Source: Klebsormidium nitens | Taxonomy: Eukaryota > Streptophyta > Klebsormidiophyceae > Klebsormidiales > Klebsormidiaceae | Direction: 5' to 3' | NCBI GenBank assembly: GCA_000708835.1 | Contig: DF236963.1 | Location: 186,001 to 250,000, forward strand | Length of the DNA: 64,000 bases | Part shown: in pieces, positions 50,371 through 62,500 of the stretch | Position numbering within the stretch: the stretch's first letter is position 1 | Layout: each line of letters begins with the position of its first letter | Position numbers and translations under genes: made by a program | The notes under the pieces: generated by a model | What the model saw: only the letters and a program-made list of their open reading frames with translations | What the model was told of the DNA's origin: nothing | Databases searched by the model: none

Positions 50371-52608
50371 CTAAGAAACCACCTGAGGCGCATTCGGGTT
50401 GTTCTTTTGCAACCAGTGAGCAAGCCAAACCTAGGAACGGAGACGGACAACAGGTTAAAGAACGCCAGACACCATCAGAAAGTAGCCAGAGTAGACGGAA
50501 AGAAGACCGTGCGCAGCTCAAATCTGAGCGCTAAGTGTGAAAGTAGGTACATGCATTTCGCGTTTCCATCCACGGTCGTCGTACTCGCCGCATAGATTGT
50601 CAGCAACGGGAGCCATCAGAGGACTAACTGAAACCAATGGAGCCAACCGTCGTACCTCAAGCGTTTCATCATCTCAGAGCAGAATTGCAGGCGCACGTCA
50701 AATCTGTTCTAGAGATCATTGGCGCATGCCACGTGGCAAGCTTCACGCACGAGAGAAGGGCGCTTACGATGGCTTCGTTCGGGTCGGAGCTCGGCTTCTC
50801 CTTTGCTAAGGCCGTCAAGGCCTTGGTCAAGATCGGCTGCAGATTCTTCTGGATGTACTCTGTAGCCGAGGCGCTATCCGGAACGGGATCGAGAACAACT
50901 GCAGAGAAGAAAGCAGATTCCCAAAATGTATTGCGGTTTTGTTCGAACTAATCAAGATTTGCATCTGCTGAGCCGGCGGAACCGGCCTTGTCGGCCAGCA
51001 GCGTCTCAAAACTGAAAAGACGTTTGGTGATTGTGCGCGGAACCCAGTCTCCTTGAACGAGTTGAAACTCATCACTCGAGTTCCTTCGATTCTGCTTCAA
51101 TGCGAACGGGTGCCACTACCGCAATCATCTACTGATTCCGCTTTGATTGTCCGAAAGACGGCTGTTGTCCAGAAATTTACTTTGCTCTCTGTACAATGGG
51201 CTGAGCTCACGTCTTTCAAGATCTCTAGGAACGGTCCTGAGACCAGATGCATCGGAGTCAGAAAGGCCGTAGACGCTTTCAGGAGTTCTAAGAAGCGAAA
51301 GGCCTTAGCGAATTAAATCTGGGCTGACATGCAGAACAAATCCCTTCAAATTATCAATGCTCTTGTGCAGCAGAACTCGAAGCGCTTACGGTTTGGGAAG
51401 AAGAATCGTATCTCCCTCTGGGCGCTGGAAGGCGAGTCGCTTCCATGGACAGCATTCCTCTGACCGTCTGTTCCATAAAGAGCGCGGACGCTCTCCGGAG
51501 CCTCTTCTCTTGCTCTGTTTGAGTTAGTTGGGCCCGCAAGCGTCCTCCACTCCCGGATTGCATTTACCTTTGCAAGTACGAGTGCCACAACTGGTCCGCT
51601 GGAGAGCAGGCAGACCGACGGTTTGTCAGCAGTCTGTACTGGGATCTGCCGAGGCAATCTAGCTGCCTTGCTTGTAACAAGGAAAACGGTAGCCCAGATA
51701 CAAGGACCGAGTAAGACCGTAAGGAGGATGCAAAAGGTACAAGCAGGACCGTCGAGACTGATGAAAGTCATAGCATTGGGGTATGTGAGTATGCCGACCT
51801 GGTGCACGGATTGGCATGTAGGATTGCACGGGCAGAAGCGGCCTTAGGAGCTCGTTTTGATGCCCTGGATGGCATCGGAAAGGTTCTACGTATCTGGCCG
51901 CTTACTTTTTCTTAGTTCTGCAGCTCCTGTCCCTTTTAGGCAAAGCTGAGTAGAGGAAAGTACAACGGGTCTGGTCTCCACATGCAACAACTTGAGCAGC
52001 TATTCCTTAAATCTTACCTGCTCATGAAGGTCACAAGACCTTCAAAGAAGGGCTTTCCGGCGTGCTCTGCATAGAATTCTTCTGCCATCTCCCTTGTCAG
52101 CTGTATATGGCAAGGGACAAATTCAGTGCTCTCTCCAATCATGAAAAAGAAACAGTGAGGATCAGGACTGCACTTGATCCTAGCTCTCAATATACAAAGT
52201 TAACAGCCATTCCCGAATGATTATGAACAGTGTGATTTCGAAGGATAGAGTGAGTATCTAGCACTCTGGCAATCCAGCTAAAGAAATAAGGGCTATGGCT
52301 GCTTCAGTCGAGCTGGCATGTGACATTATGATTGGATTGGAAATCTGCTACATGCATTGTTGACAAGCTTCAGAACACGGCCTTTGGGCCAAACGCGGGG
52401 TTGAGCTCCTCTTGAATGAAGCTTCCAGTTACCAACTTGGAAGAAGCTGGATTAGGCAAGGACACAGACCAACCTGGAGCTTTGCCTGCTGCACAATTGT
52501 GAAACCATTCACTTCGATTTGCTGCATGATCCGCTCTGCATTCCCAGCTCCAACGGCGTCTGGCTTTATCATGGCATAGGTTCTCTCTAAGCGCCCAGAT
52601 GCCTCCAT
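50371..52608 (-). CDS. Nucleoside diphosphate kinase with Dpy-30-like tail (NME5/NDK5 type)
   Basis: Five exons close in frame: 52474-52608, 52018-52100, 51390-51598, 50768-50898 and 50371-50430, 205 residues. The kinase part starts [19 protein letters not shown], continues [19 protein letters not shown] and reaches the active-site block [20 protein letters not shown], where the histidine is the phospho-carrier. Downstream the chain continues [20 protein letters not shown], then [21 protein letters not shown], which fits the Dpy-30 two-helix dimerisation motif. This is the group II NDPK layout seen in NME5 and plant NDK5. In motile organisms such proteins are often flagellar; whether that applies here is unknown. 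Confidence 0.92.
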
Positions 52609-53577
52609 GGTGCAATCACTCCTTGACCCCCTGCTCTCCAGCTCCTAGAATCTTGGAGCTCTCTGGAGCGTGCAATTGGAAACAAGAACACTTCAAGGAG
52701 GTGCAAGCTCGGCAAGCTGAGCGATGCTGCAAACGTGACAGAAAAAGATGCAGTCTACTGTAATCTGTAAGCAATAGCATAGGCTCGGGGACTCTAAAAT
52801 CACTTGCCTACCTCAAAACACAGTCGTCAGTGTCGTCACGCTATCATTACAGATAGTACCTTATGCTTTTGAACAGTTCAACCAGAGTTCAACTTGAATC
52901 TTTAAAGCTGTGCCGGATCACAACTTGTCAGATCAAACTTGGATGGTTCAAGATGTTTGCCTGTGTTAACCGGTCTAGCTACAATCCGGCAGCGCGCGCA
53001 CATTCCCAATCGACCGCCAGTATTAGCATGGATGGACCCCGGAAAATCGATCTACGGTCTAGAGGCACCGCCAGATGAGTCCGAGACGATCAGCACGATC
53101 CATGGCGAGTCGGCGCTGGCAGGTGATCCCGGTATAACACCGACACAACGTAGAGATACTCCTGATTGAAGATTCGCACGATATCACATACCGTAGCTCC
53201 CTAGCTGAGCAAAGTTGAAGCTCTACAGTGACAGTCGCTTGCATGGCTCACGAGCATGCGCAGTGACTCCTTACAGTGCACTCATGTATGTACGTGTGTC
53301 AGTGCGTATGTGTATTGATCAACCACCGCAATCCCGGAGCTTCATTGAGAGCCAGGATCAGCTCGCCATAAATGTGTGATTGTCCCATGTGGCAACGTCA
53401 AAGCTCGACGAGCTGCTAATGAAAAAGTGCACGAGTGGAATCACATGGTTGTACACTCGACTTGATGGAAGCAGAGTTATGCTTTTCGACCTTGCAACAA
53501 TTACTTGAGGTCCAAGTTGTACGACTCGATATGAACTGAACTTGGCAACTAAGAGTGGCTCATGCAATCCTGACCTG
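52609..53577. other. Intergenic region between NDPK 5' end and Sec16 3' end
   Basis: No gene was supported. A small CATG cluster lies near the Sec16 end (about 53241-53446). The open frame at 52939-53169 shows no recognisable family. Confidence 0.5.
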
Positions 53578-56500
53578 CTAAAGCTCCACGTCGGTCATTT
53601 CATCCACCTCATGCTCTCGCGCATGGCTTTCACCAGAAACATGCCCTGCTGTTACGCTTGCTGTGCCCAAACTATCAAAGAAACTACCTTCTTGACCGCT
53701 AGGGGTACCCCCGAGAACGTTTGGTGCCGTCGCGCCACCTGCTCCCCAAACTCCGGGCCCCGTTTGCAAGGAGCCCGCGCTTCCAATATCGGGCGGAGGA
53801 GGCATCCCGAAATTGCTAGAGGAGACGTCGGCTTGCACCGAAGCTCCTTGTGGAGGTGTCCAAAACTGCTGATTACCCTCGCCTCCCCCTGAGTAGCCCT
53901 CCCACCCTTGGCTGGTGCTCTCCCCCCCTCCGCCCAGTGCGAAGCTGTACCCCCCCGGAATGGAAGCAGGCCCACTATCATGACGCCCTGGTTCAGCGAA
54001 CTCCGAACCTGACTCCCCCGAGGCAGCGCTGCTGGAAACGGGAGGCCCCGGAATCATGAACGTCGGCGGCAAAGGCTGCGACGCAGAGCGCGCGTGCGCT
54101 TTCGGGGGGCCGCCGGCCCCCCCCGCCGAGTGAGAAACCCCCGGGGGCAACGGCGGATGCCCCGACGTTTCACTAGAGTGGCTGCGCCGGTGACCGTGGG
54201 GCAGTGGCGGCTTACTGCTCTCGGCGGGCTGGAAACCGTTCGGGGCAGGGGGTTCTCTGGACTGCGGCCCCAGGGGGGGGTCAGAGGGATTGGCGCTTGA
54301 GTTTGGCTGGTCAGGGGGGTCGGACTCGGATTCGGAGTCGGGGATGGTGCCGAGGGGGGCGGGGGGCGGCACGAAGAACTTCATTGGCGCAGGAACCTGG
54401 ACGCAGGAGGGAAGCAATTACGAAGAGTTCAATCCTCGGAGATGGACAAAGGACAAACCCAGATGTGTTGCCCAAATAAGGTTACGCAGCTCCAGGAGTT
54501 CCTGCGTCGCTTATCAGGACCGAAACGCTACGCGCTGCAAAGCCAAGACACACATACCCTGGCAAACGTTCATGAAGGAACCCTACCTGAGGAAGGGGGT
54601 TTGCAAATATTTGAACCATCGAGTTTGGCGAGCAGATACGGCAGACCAAAAGTACATTCTCAAAACTTCGACTTAACGCATATTGCATCGAGGACTTACC
54701 GGAGGCCTTGCCGCCGGAAGCGACAGCCCTTTGGCCGCTGATCCCGCCGCTGCCCCCCCTTTGTTGAACGTATCGACATACCGCGACCGCACACCCGTCC
54801 GCCCCCTTGCCGAGAAGTTCGGTACTGCTGGGGGGGGCGCCAAGCCCCCCGCTGCAAGCGGAGCTGTCCCCCCTTGAGACGCAGGCGGCTGCCCCGCCAC
54901 CCCTGGGGGCGGTTGCGAGCTTGCACCCGCCCCAGGAGGGGCTTTTGCGCTGTCCACAGAGCCAGCATTTGGCCCCCCCGAGCCGAAGGCAGTCGGGGGG
55001 GGGGGGAGGGGCGCTTCTTCCTCGGGCTCTGGTTCCCCCTCGAGAACCCACTTCTTCCTCTTCTCGTCGTAGTAAAACTTGTTCTTGTCGCCCAGCTTCG
55101 CCTGATTTCCGCTGCCCCCCCCCACGGGAACCACGCTGCTCAGGCTGTTCTTGAGCCCCCCCCAGATGCCGGACCCCGCCCGCAGGAACCCCCCACCCCA
55201 CGGGGCGTTTTTCCGCACGGGCGACGAGCCGCCGCCGACGCTCTTTGGGCCCGAGTCCTTGTCCCCCTCGGCCGCCGCCGAGGCCTTCCCGCTCTTGGCA
55301 AAGTCGGGCTCCGACGCGCTCCGGTGGGGGCTCTTCCGCCGATCGTCGTTGCCCCCGTCGCCCTTCTCCTCTTTTCGGGGGGTCGGGGGCTTGGAGACGC
55401 CGCTCTCGGCCGTGCTGGCGACAGCCTGGTTTTCGTACGACGAGATGAGGGGCGCGCCCTGGGCGGCCCACTGTCCCCCCGAAAAGGGATCGCCCCCTGG
55501 TTGGACCCCCCATTGCTGGGACTGGGTCTGACCGACGGGAGACGAGGGCCGGCTTCCAGAACTGACGGCAGGGCTCGGGTTCCACGACTGACTCTGCCCG
55601 GGGGTCGGCGGGCGGCTGCTAAGGGCACTCCCCCCCCTTTCCGCGTCCTCGATATTTACCCCCCCACCCGCCGCTGGACTCACCGACCACGCGCTTTGTC
55701 CATTGACGGGGGGCCGGCCGCTGTGCAGATTCTCCCCCCCTGGCGGAACCCCCGGTTGCCAGCTGGCGTTGCTTGCGGGAGTAACGCCCCACTGCTGCTG
55801 CGGCTGTTTGTTTTCGGGGGGGACGTAAAAGCCCTCGCCCTGCCCCCACGCCGGCGGCTGTTCGCTCTGGGGGGGCGCAAGTGCGGCCACGTTCTCCCCC
55901 CACTGCTGCGCAGGGTCCTGCACCTGCGCGGCCCACTGGTGCCCCACCAGAAACGCGCCACTTGTCGTGCCGGCCATTCCATTACCAGCGGCCGCAAAAC
56001 TGTTACCACTCCCAGAGGCCGAAAACGTGTAATTCCCAACCGGCCCGGCAACGTGTCCCACCCCCCAACTCGGAACGGGGGACGCGGCCGCCCCCTCTTC
56101 TTTCACCGCGGGCGACGTTGGCCGGGACCCCCCCGCCGGCATTCCCCCCATGATGCCCTTGATCCCCCAATCGACGGCCTTGAAGAGCCCGCTGAGAACT
56201 TTCGCGCTGCTAGTTGCGGCCCCGGAGCGGACGTGGTTCTGGAGGCGGTCCTCGAGAACGGTGGCGCCCTGGCGGATCGCCTCGACGTCGGGGCTGCGCC
56301 CGCCCGCGCGCAGGGTCTTGAGAACCAGCTGGCAGTACCTGACGGGGGAAAAAACAGAATCAGATCTAAAACGAGCTCGTTCCTTGTCTAGGTTCAAACG
56401 GCGAACCAAACAAGTTTTGTCCGCAACCAGCAACTAGTAATGAGAGGTCGAAATGTATTGCGCCCGCCTCCGCGTAGAACTTTGAGAACCAGCTGGCAGT

Positions 56501-59500
56501 ACCTACGGAAGGGAAAAAGAAACAAAAGAAAGAGCAGACCAACAGCCTGTTATCTCCGGGTCTCGTGTGGAAGCGTGGCCGCGTTACAGCAAGTAGGAAA
56601 TGGGGGAGGGATTGATCTGCATGGACCACAACCCGCAGGCAGGGTTTTGAGGCTGGCAGTTCCTGGCGGAAAGAAAGTAGGAGTCGGATCAAACGACTGA
56701 AAAAACCCTTTCGTTCGTGATCTCGTGGAAAGTGTCACAGGATGTCGCCCAGCAACTAGAAAGAGGTGAGAGATCGACTTCTGTGCGCGCACGGACACGA
56801 AGATCATTGCAAAGCAGCTGGCAGTACGTGCAGACGCAAAGCGTGTCGTAAACTGTTGACTTCTCCTCCTCCTATCCTGCATGTATCAAAGTGCTCGTTC
56901 GCATCTCAGCAACTGCATGCACGAAAGGATCAAGCCTGTGCGCTCCCCCGTATGCCGGTCATCAAGCACCCGTCGGCAGCGGACGGGGAGCCAAAGCGCA
57001 TATCTTATAGGCGAACGGCTCCAGGTCAGCTCCGTAAAAGTCAACCGAAGACGAGAAACATAAGAAGAGAGCAGGCGAGGGCTTCGAACATAAGCGAGGC
57101 AGCCCTTGGACGCGTCCCTCGCATGCAACAGCCCGAAACTACGGGACGCACCTGAGCGCCTCTGCGGTCTTGCCCGCCTCTGCCAGCATGGCAGCGTAGA
57201 GCAGCTTGTACGGCTGGAATGATGGCAGCACGAACTGCGGGTTGCCCAGCATCTTGGCGTGCTCGTACAGCTCCGTCCGCTGCAAAAGAAACGACGTTTT
57301 TCTGTGACTTTCCAGCACAACTGTAGAAGCAAAACTGGCCAGAAAAAGGTGTCTGGAGAGTAAGTTTTGAAGTTCTTTGTTGGCGTGCTCGTACAGCTCC
57401 GTCTGCTACAACAGAAAGGAAGTTTTTCTGCAACTTTCCAGCACGGCTGTAGAAACAAAATAGTCAGAAAAAGGGTGTTTGGGAAGATTCTTTTAAGCTT
57501 TTTGGCGTGCTCGTACAGCTCGGTCCGCTGCACGGGGGCAGCTTTTGGTGAGCGTTACTTGACTTTCCAAAAGTGCTGTAGAGCAAAATCACCGCAGGAT
57601 GTTAAGCGAAGGGCTTCACTCAAAAGCTTCCTTGAAGTGTCAACCAAGCTATGCTGTCTACAAACTTAACCGTGCAGCTTCCGACCTGTATCCCGTAAGT
57701 GTACAGTGGATTGCCTAGGGCATTCAAAGCTGCCCTGTCAAAACCTGCTTCATATCCTCCCCGATAAGACAAGTCGTACAGCATAAAACTGGTTTAGGGC
57801 CAGCAGAATTTCTGACACCGTGGACTTCTCAAATTGCGCACACTTAGACTAATCGTTGTGATCGTGATTGTCCTCGAGCGACTGCAATTGTCCTCGCCCC
57901 AACCAGGCACATACACGCGAGCCTCCGCAAGAAGTGACAAGCTATATTTCAACGTCCTCGAAATCCAACTTCAAAAGAGGTTTCACCCACCTGAATTGCC
58001 TCGGGCGTGGCAAACGTGCGCGGGTACTTGTACTGGTCCGCCCCAACCAGGCACACGCGCGACGTCCCCGAAAAGCCCTCCGGTTGCAGCTCCGCAACGA
58101 GGTAGCACATGTGCGCGGCCGCAACCTCGCCGCGAGTGCGCCACAGACTATCGCCCAAGTGGGTGATCACCTTGTCGTCGCCCGCAGCGCGGTTGGCCGC
58201 CAGGATCGCCAGGTTGTCCTGCCATTGGTCCAGCATGCTGCCAAGACCGTCGCCCTGACAAAGGAAGGAGATGAGGTTCAAATTTTGGAGTCGCAATCCT
58301 GTAGAATGCTGTGAAATTGGAGTCATGTATTGGCTGCCAGGATCGTGAGACTGTCCTGCCACTGATCCAGAATGCTGCCTGGACCGTTGCCCTGAGTTCG
58401 AAGAGTCAAGCTTCGAGGACACCTTTTGATAACCAAGGATGTGAGGTCAAAGTTCAGAAAAGGTTTGCGGCCAGAGTGGGGGGTTTTCCTCCCACCTATC
58501 CAGCATGCTGCCGAGACCGTCGCCCTAAATATCGACGAATGGAAACAAGTCAGCTTCGCAGTGCAATTTTTTCGGTTCAAATACAAAGGGGTCGTTTCTC
58601 AGAGTGTTGCTGAGACCCGCCGCTTGGTCCACACGCAAGTCTATAACTTCGTAATCTACAGACCAGAGAAATTACCCACCTCGCTCAGGCCGCCCGGCGC
58701 CAGCTGCGACGCCCGTCCCTACAAGCGGATGTCCATATGCTAGCATCTCACCACACCAAACAAGATCCTAAGGCCATTAAAGCCGAATGCTCTTAACAGC
58801 CGAGGTTGCAAGTTTGTCTCACCTGGTCAACTCCTGGCGCAGGCTGCGGCCCCCCCGCCATGGGCGAGTCCCCCTGCGCCGGCATCTTCTTCCCGGCAAA
58901 CACCTCGGCGGGCTGCTGCGCGAGCAGGAGGTGCAGCGTGCGCAGGGGGGTGCCGAGGCAGAACTGGCGCTGCGCCATCTCGCCCACCGTCTCGCAGAAG
59001 ACCTGCGAACGGACAGAAGAAGCATTGACGGACTGGTAAGTGGTGTCCTTGCTTGAGCGATGAACAAACAGCTGTTGCGATAAAGAAGTGTCCTCGACTG
59101 TAGTCTTCTAAAAGCAGTAAAATGCGAGCACACAGGTTATACGCAACAGCCGTTCGAGAGCAGAAGCGATTAATGAACCTGGATTTACGAAGAAGCACGA
59201 GCGGGCGCTTTGGATGTCGGCGCTTTTTTGTCACCTGACTCATAGGGAGAAGGAGAAAGCGAGGGCCATGAAAACTAAGTAACCATACAAGGTAAGCGAA
59301 AAGGACAAGATACGAGAGGGAGCTACCTGAAAATGGAGGAAACGGGGGTTGGGAGAACCAAAAGAAGCGGAAGAGGGGAGGAAATGGAGGCAAGTCCATT
59401 GAGCAGAGAGTCGTTCGTTACCTTGTCTCCAAGTTGTCGTGCCAGCACGAGAGCGGGCCCCCACAGCTGCCCCTGCTTGGCGCATGCGAGGGCCTCCTTG

Positions 59501-62500
59501 CGATTCCCCGCCACCAGAAGGCGCTGCATCTCAGTGGCGGTTCTCTGCAGCAATTGGTAAGAAAAACCGTGTTCAGTAAGGTTTTGCTGATCTCTTTGCA
59601 TGATGTCGCATGACGTCAGCCCAACAACGGTGACAGTGCGCGTAAGATAAGTTTCCGTGATTCCAAGACTAATTACCATAGCTTTGCTGAGATGGCTGTG
59701 AGTGATTGAGTTCGAATCGGCAGTTTTACCACGACCGTTGAGCAGACTGCTGCAATCGTATAAGCTTGTTACTACCGTTCCCAGTCTGCAGACCCCGGTC
59801 TGCAAATGAACGATCCAACGGCCCTGCTGAGCAAACCCTGCTCCGACGAGTGCGAATTGATCTGCAAATGGACTATAATTTACGACTTCAAGGTCTCAGA
59901 TCCGTTTCGGTATAAGGAGACGGCGATCCTGATTGACTGTTGTTTAGCCTAGCCTTCCCGTTTTCGCCTCCAGCTGTCATGCAAATGCTATCCAGTGACA
60001 TAGTCTCACCTTGAGGTCTTGCTCTAACGGCTGATGCTGCAGGGGGTCCGAGTCCGTGGTCTTTGCCACCCCCCAGGACGAGGCCGCAGTCGGCTGCTCG
60101 GGCGAACTCAGGAGAGCGGCCAAGGCGGCCTCAGGTCCCGCAGCACCCTGCAACCGAGAGTATATTACTCAGATCTTCTGACCGGACAATCTGCTGATTC
60201 TCTCGTGTGAATGGAACAGGCATGTCACTTAAGACGAACACGTAGAAGACGGGTGGGGTTGATTGGGCGGTTAGGGTGAAGCTGGGTGCGAAGGACGTAC
60301 TATTGGTTAGGGTGCAAGTTTAAGTGCTTGGCGAGCTCATATTCTCCGGTCACACGCCCTTTTGGTCGTATGGAAGTTAGCAGTCCGTTGAGGTGTTCAG
60401 ATACGAAGCAGGACGGAATTTGTGTTGGCGGACTTCGTCACTCCTCTCCCTTTGTTTCGGCAGACTGGCAAGACGATGTGACAGATCTACCAGCGCCCGC
60501 GCTGTTCAAAGGCAACGTCATCAGTCATCAGTTCGGGATTGCACGTCAACCCTTTCCATCGTATGAAACCCTTGCCCACATGTCCTTCTGTAACTCAACG
60601 TGCCCCGAATCTCAACGACCCAATCCATTCCGCGACTCTGAGTCTCAATCTCCTTCAAATCCCATCTCCATTTTCCTCAGAAAGGGTCGGTATCGTGTGC
60701 ACGTGCCACCATACTGTGCCGCCATTTGACGCATGAGCCAGGAAAGACGCCCCCACCGTTCCCAAGGGCGAATCGAAGAGATGACAAGGTTTATCCTGCC
60801 CTCCGGACTCACTGTCTCTTGGCCCCTATTCAGAGGATTAGGATTAAGGGTTGCCATGCTATCGACACCTAATGGAAATATGATTGGGGGGAAAGCTAGA
60901 CAACGGAACCATGAACAAGTGCACTTTGCCAAGCGCTGCACCGCCATGTTTGAGGCCACTTGTCTTTAACTGCATGCTTCTAGGGCAGAAAACGCAAAGC
61001 GCTTGTTTCAGGCGCACCTTTTCCTGACCCCCAGCGGAGGCCGCGACCGCGCGCAGCTTGCCATAGTGCTGCGCCGCCACTTTGAGCAAGCCGTAGAGCA
61101 GGCGCAGCGACTCCGGGTTGCCCTGATGGTCCGTTTCCTCCTCACGGCACCGCGCCATGCGCTCGTCCAGCCACTTGGCGAGGTCCTTGGCCGCGGTATG
61201 GCCCCCTGCAAGGTAAGAAGAACGGAAAGTTTAGGAACGGAACGAGAACGGAACGTGAGAAGAAAACGCGTCATCTGCTTGTGCACATTACGTGAGTTTG
61301 TCCGACCACTAACGGGGTCCTTGGCAGGCGTGCCGTCCCCTGCAAAGAAGGCAGAACGGAATGCGTAGGAATGGAAGGGAAACGGAACGGAAAGAGCGAA
61401 AGCGTGGTCTGCTTGTGCACTAGAATTGCCGTTCGTCCAGCCATTTGGTGAGGTCCTTGGTCGCTGTATGGCCCCCTGCATGAAACAAGTCCGGTAAGCG
61501 CGGCGAAGCGTATGAAGTTCGAATTGATGCTAGACTACCATGGTCTAGCGTACTCAAGGTGTAAGGCAAAGTAACGTTCATCCTTGATCCGGTGCTCACA
61601 GCTGCCAACCATCGTGTCTGAAGCTCACCCACAGTGCCGAACCTTGAGAGACAAGAAGCTTGTGCTCGTCAAGACTGGTTGTGGGCCCAATCCTTATCAT
61701 CTGCTTGGACACAAATATGGCCGCATAGAAGCCTTGAAGACCGAGCCGAACATTGACCGATACACGACTCACACGGGATTCTCCACTCTGACTCGTAGCT
61801 TCCCTAAGCTCGACGCCTTCATCCACACCAGAATCAGAATAGCAGGGCCACTGCGTGGGTTAAACCCCATCCGCTTGAAAGCAGGCCGACTTCTCTCACC
61901 CGCTAAGGGCCCCGCATACGCCCGCTTCCCGAGGGCGTCGAAGTAGATGGAACCGACGCCCTTCCCGCCATCCGCCGAATTGGACGCGACAACTTGGGAG
62001 AGCGGGTGGATCTGGAGCGATGACTGGACGGCGCCAAAGGAAGGGCCGGGTGGGGTCTGCAACAGGGAAATGAAGAGTCGTCAATTGATTTACCACAGAC
62101 AACGGGCAAAGGGCGTTAATGCAGGAGAGCGTTTGTCCTGTACATGCTGTGTTGGTGTTCTTTCTGCTGAACGCACATCAACCGGAAACGTGCAAGCTCG
62201 TTTCAATTTGCATACAGCGCTTCGCAAGTTGAGGAAAGGAATCCTTTCTGCCTTAACAAAGCGGAAGATGTTCTAGACATGAAGGTGAAGTAGCCCGTTC
62301 AACAGTCAGCGCTGGGGGAATCCAGACTCGCTCTCTTCAAAGGAAAAGTCAGCCTCAGATCCAAGAGAGGCCCTGAGGACTGAACCTAAAAGCCATCCTT
62401 CTCGAACCCATTGCCACCCTCCTCACCAAATTAACAAGGTTGCTCCGACTGTCTCTGTCCCGGACAATGTTGTACAGAAGTCGTGGTGGCAGGCTGAATG

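Noticed and set aside
54363-54510. Short inverted match to the last Sec16 exon border ('ctccaggagttcctgcgtcg')
   Set aside because: Only about 15 matching bases in inverted orientation, unlike the direct tandem copies elsewhere; could be chance.
54874-56391. 505-codon plus-strand open frame
   Set aside because: It lies opposite the long Sec16 exon, whose conserved motifs fix the minus strand as coding.
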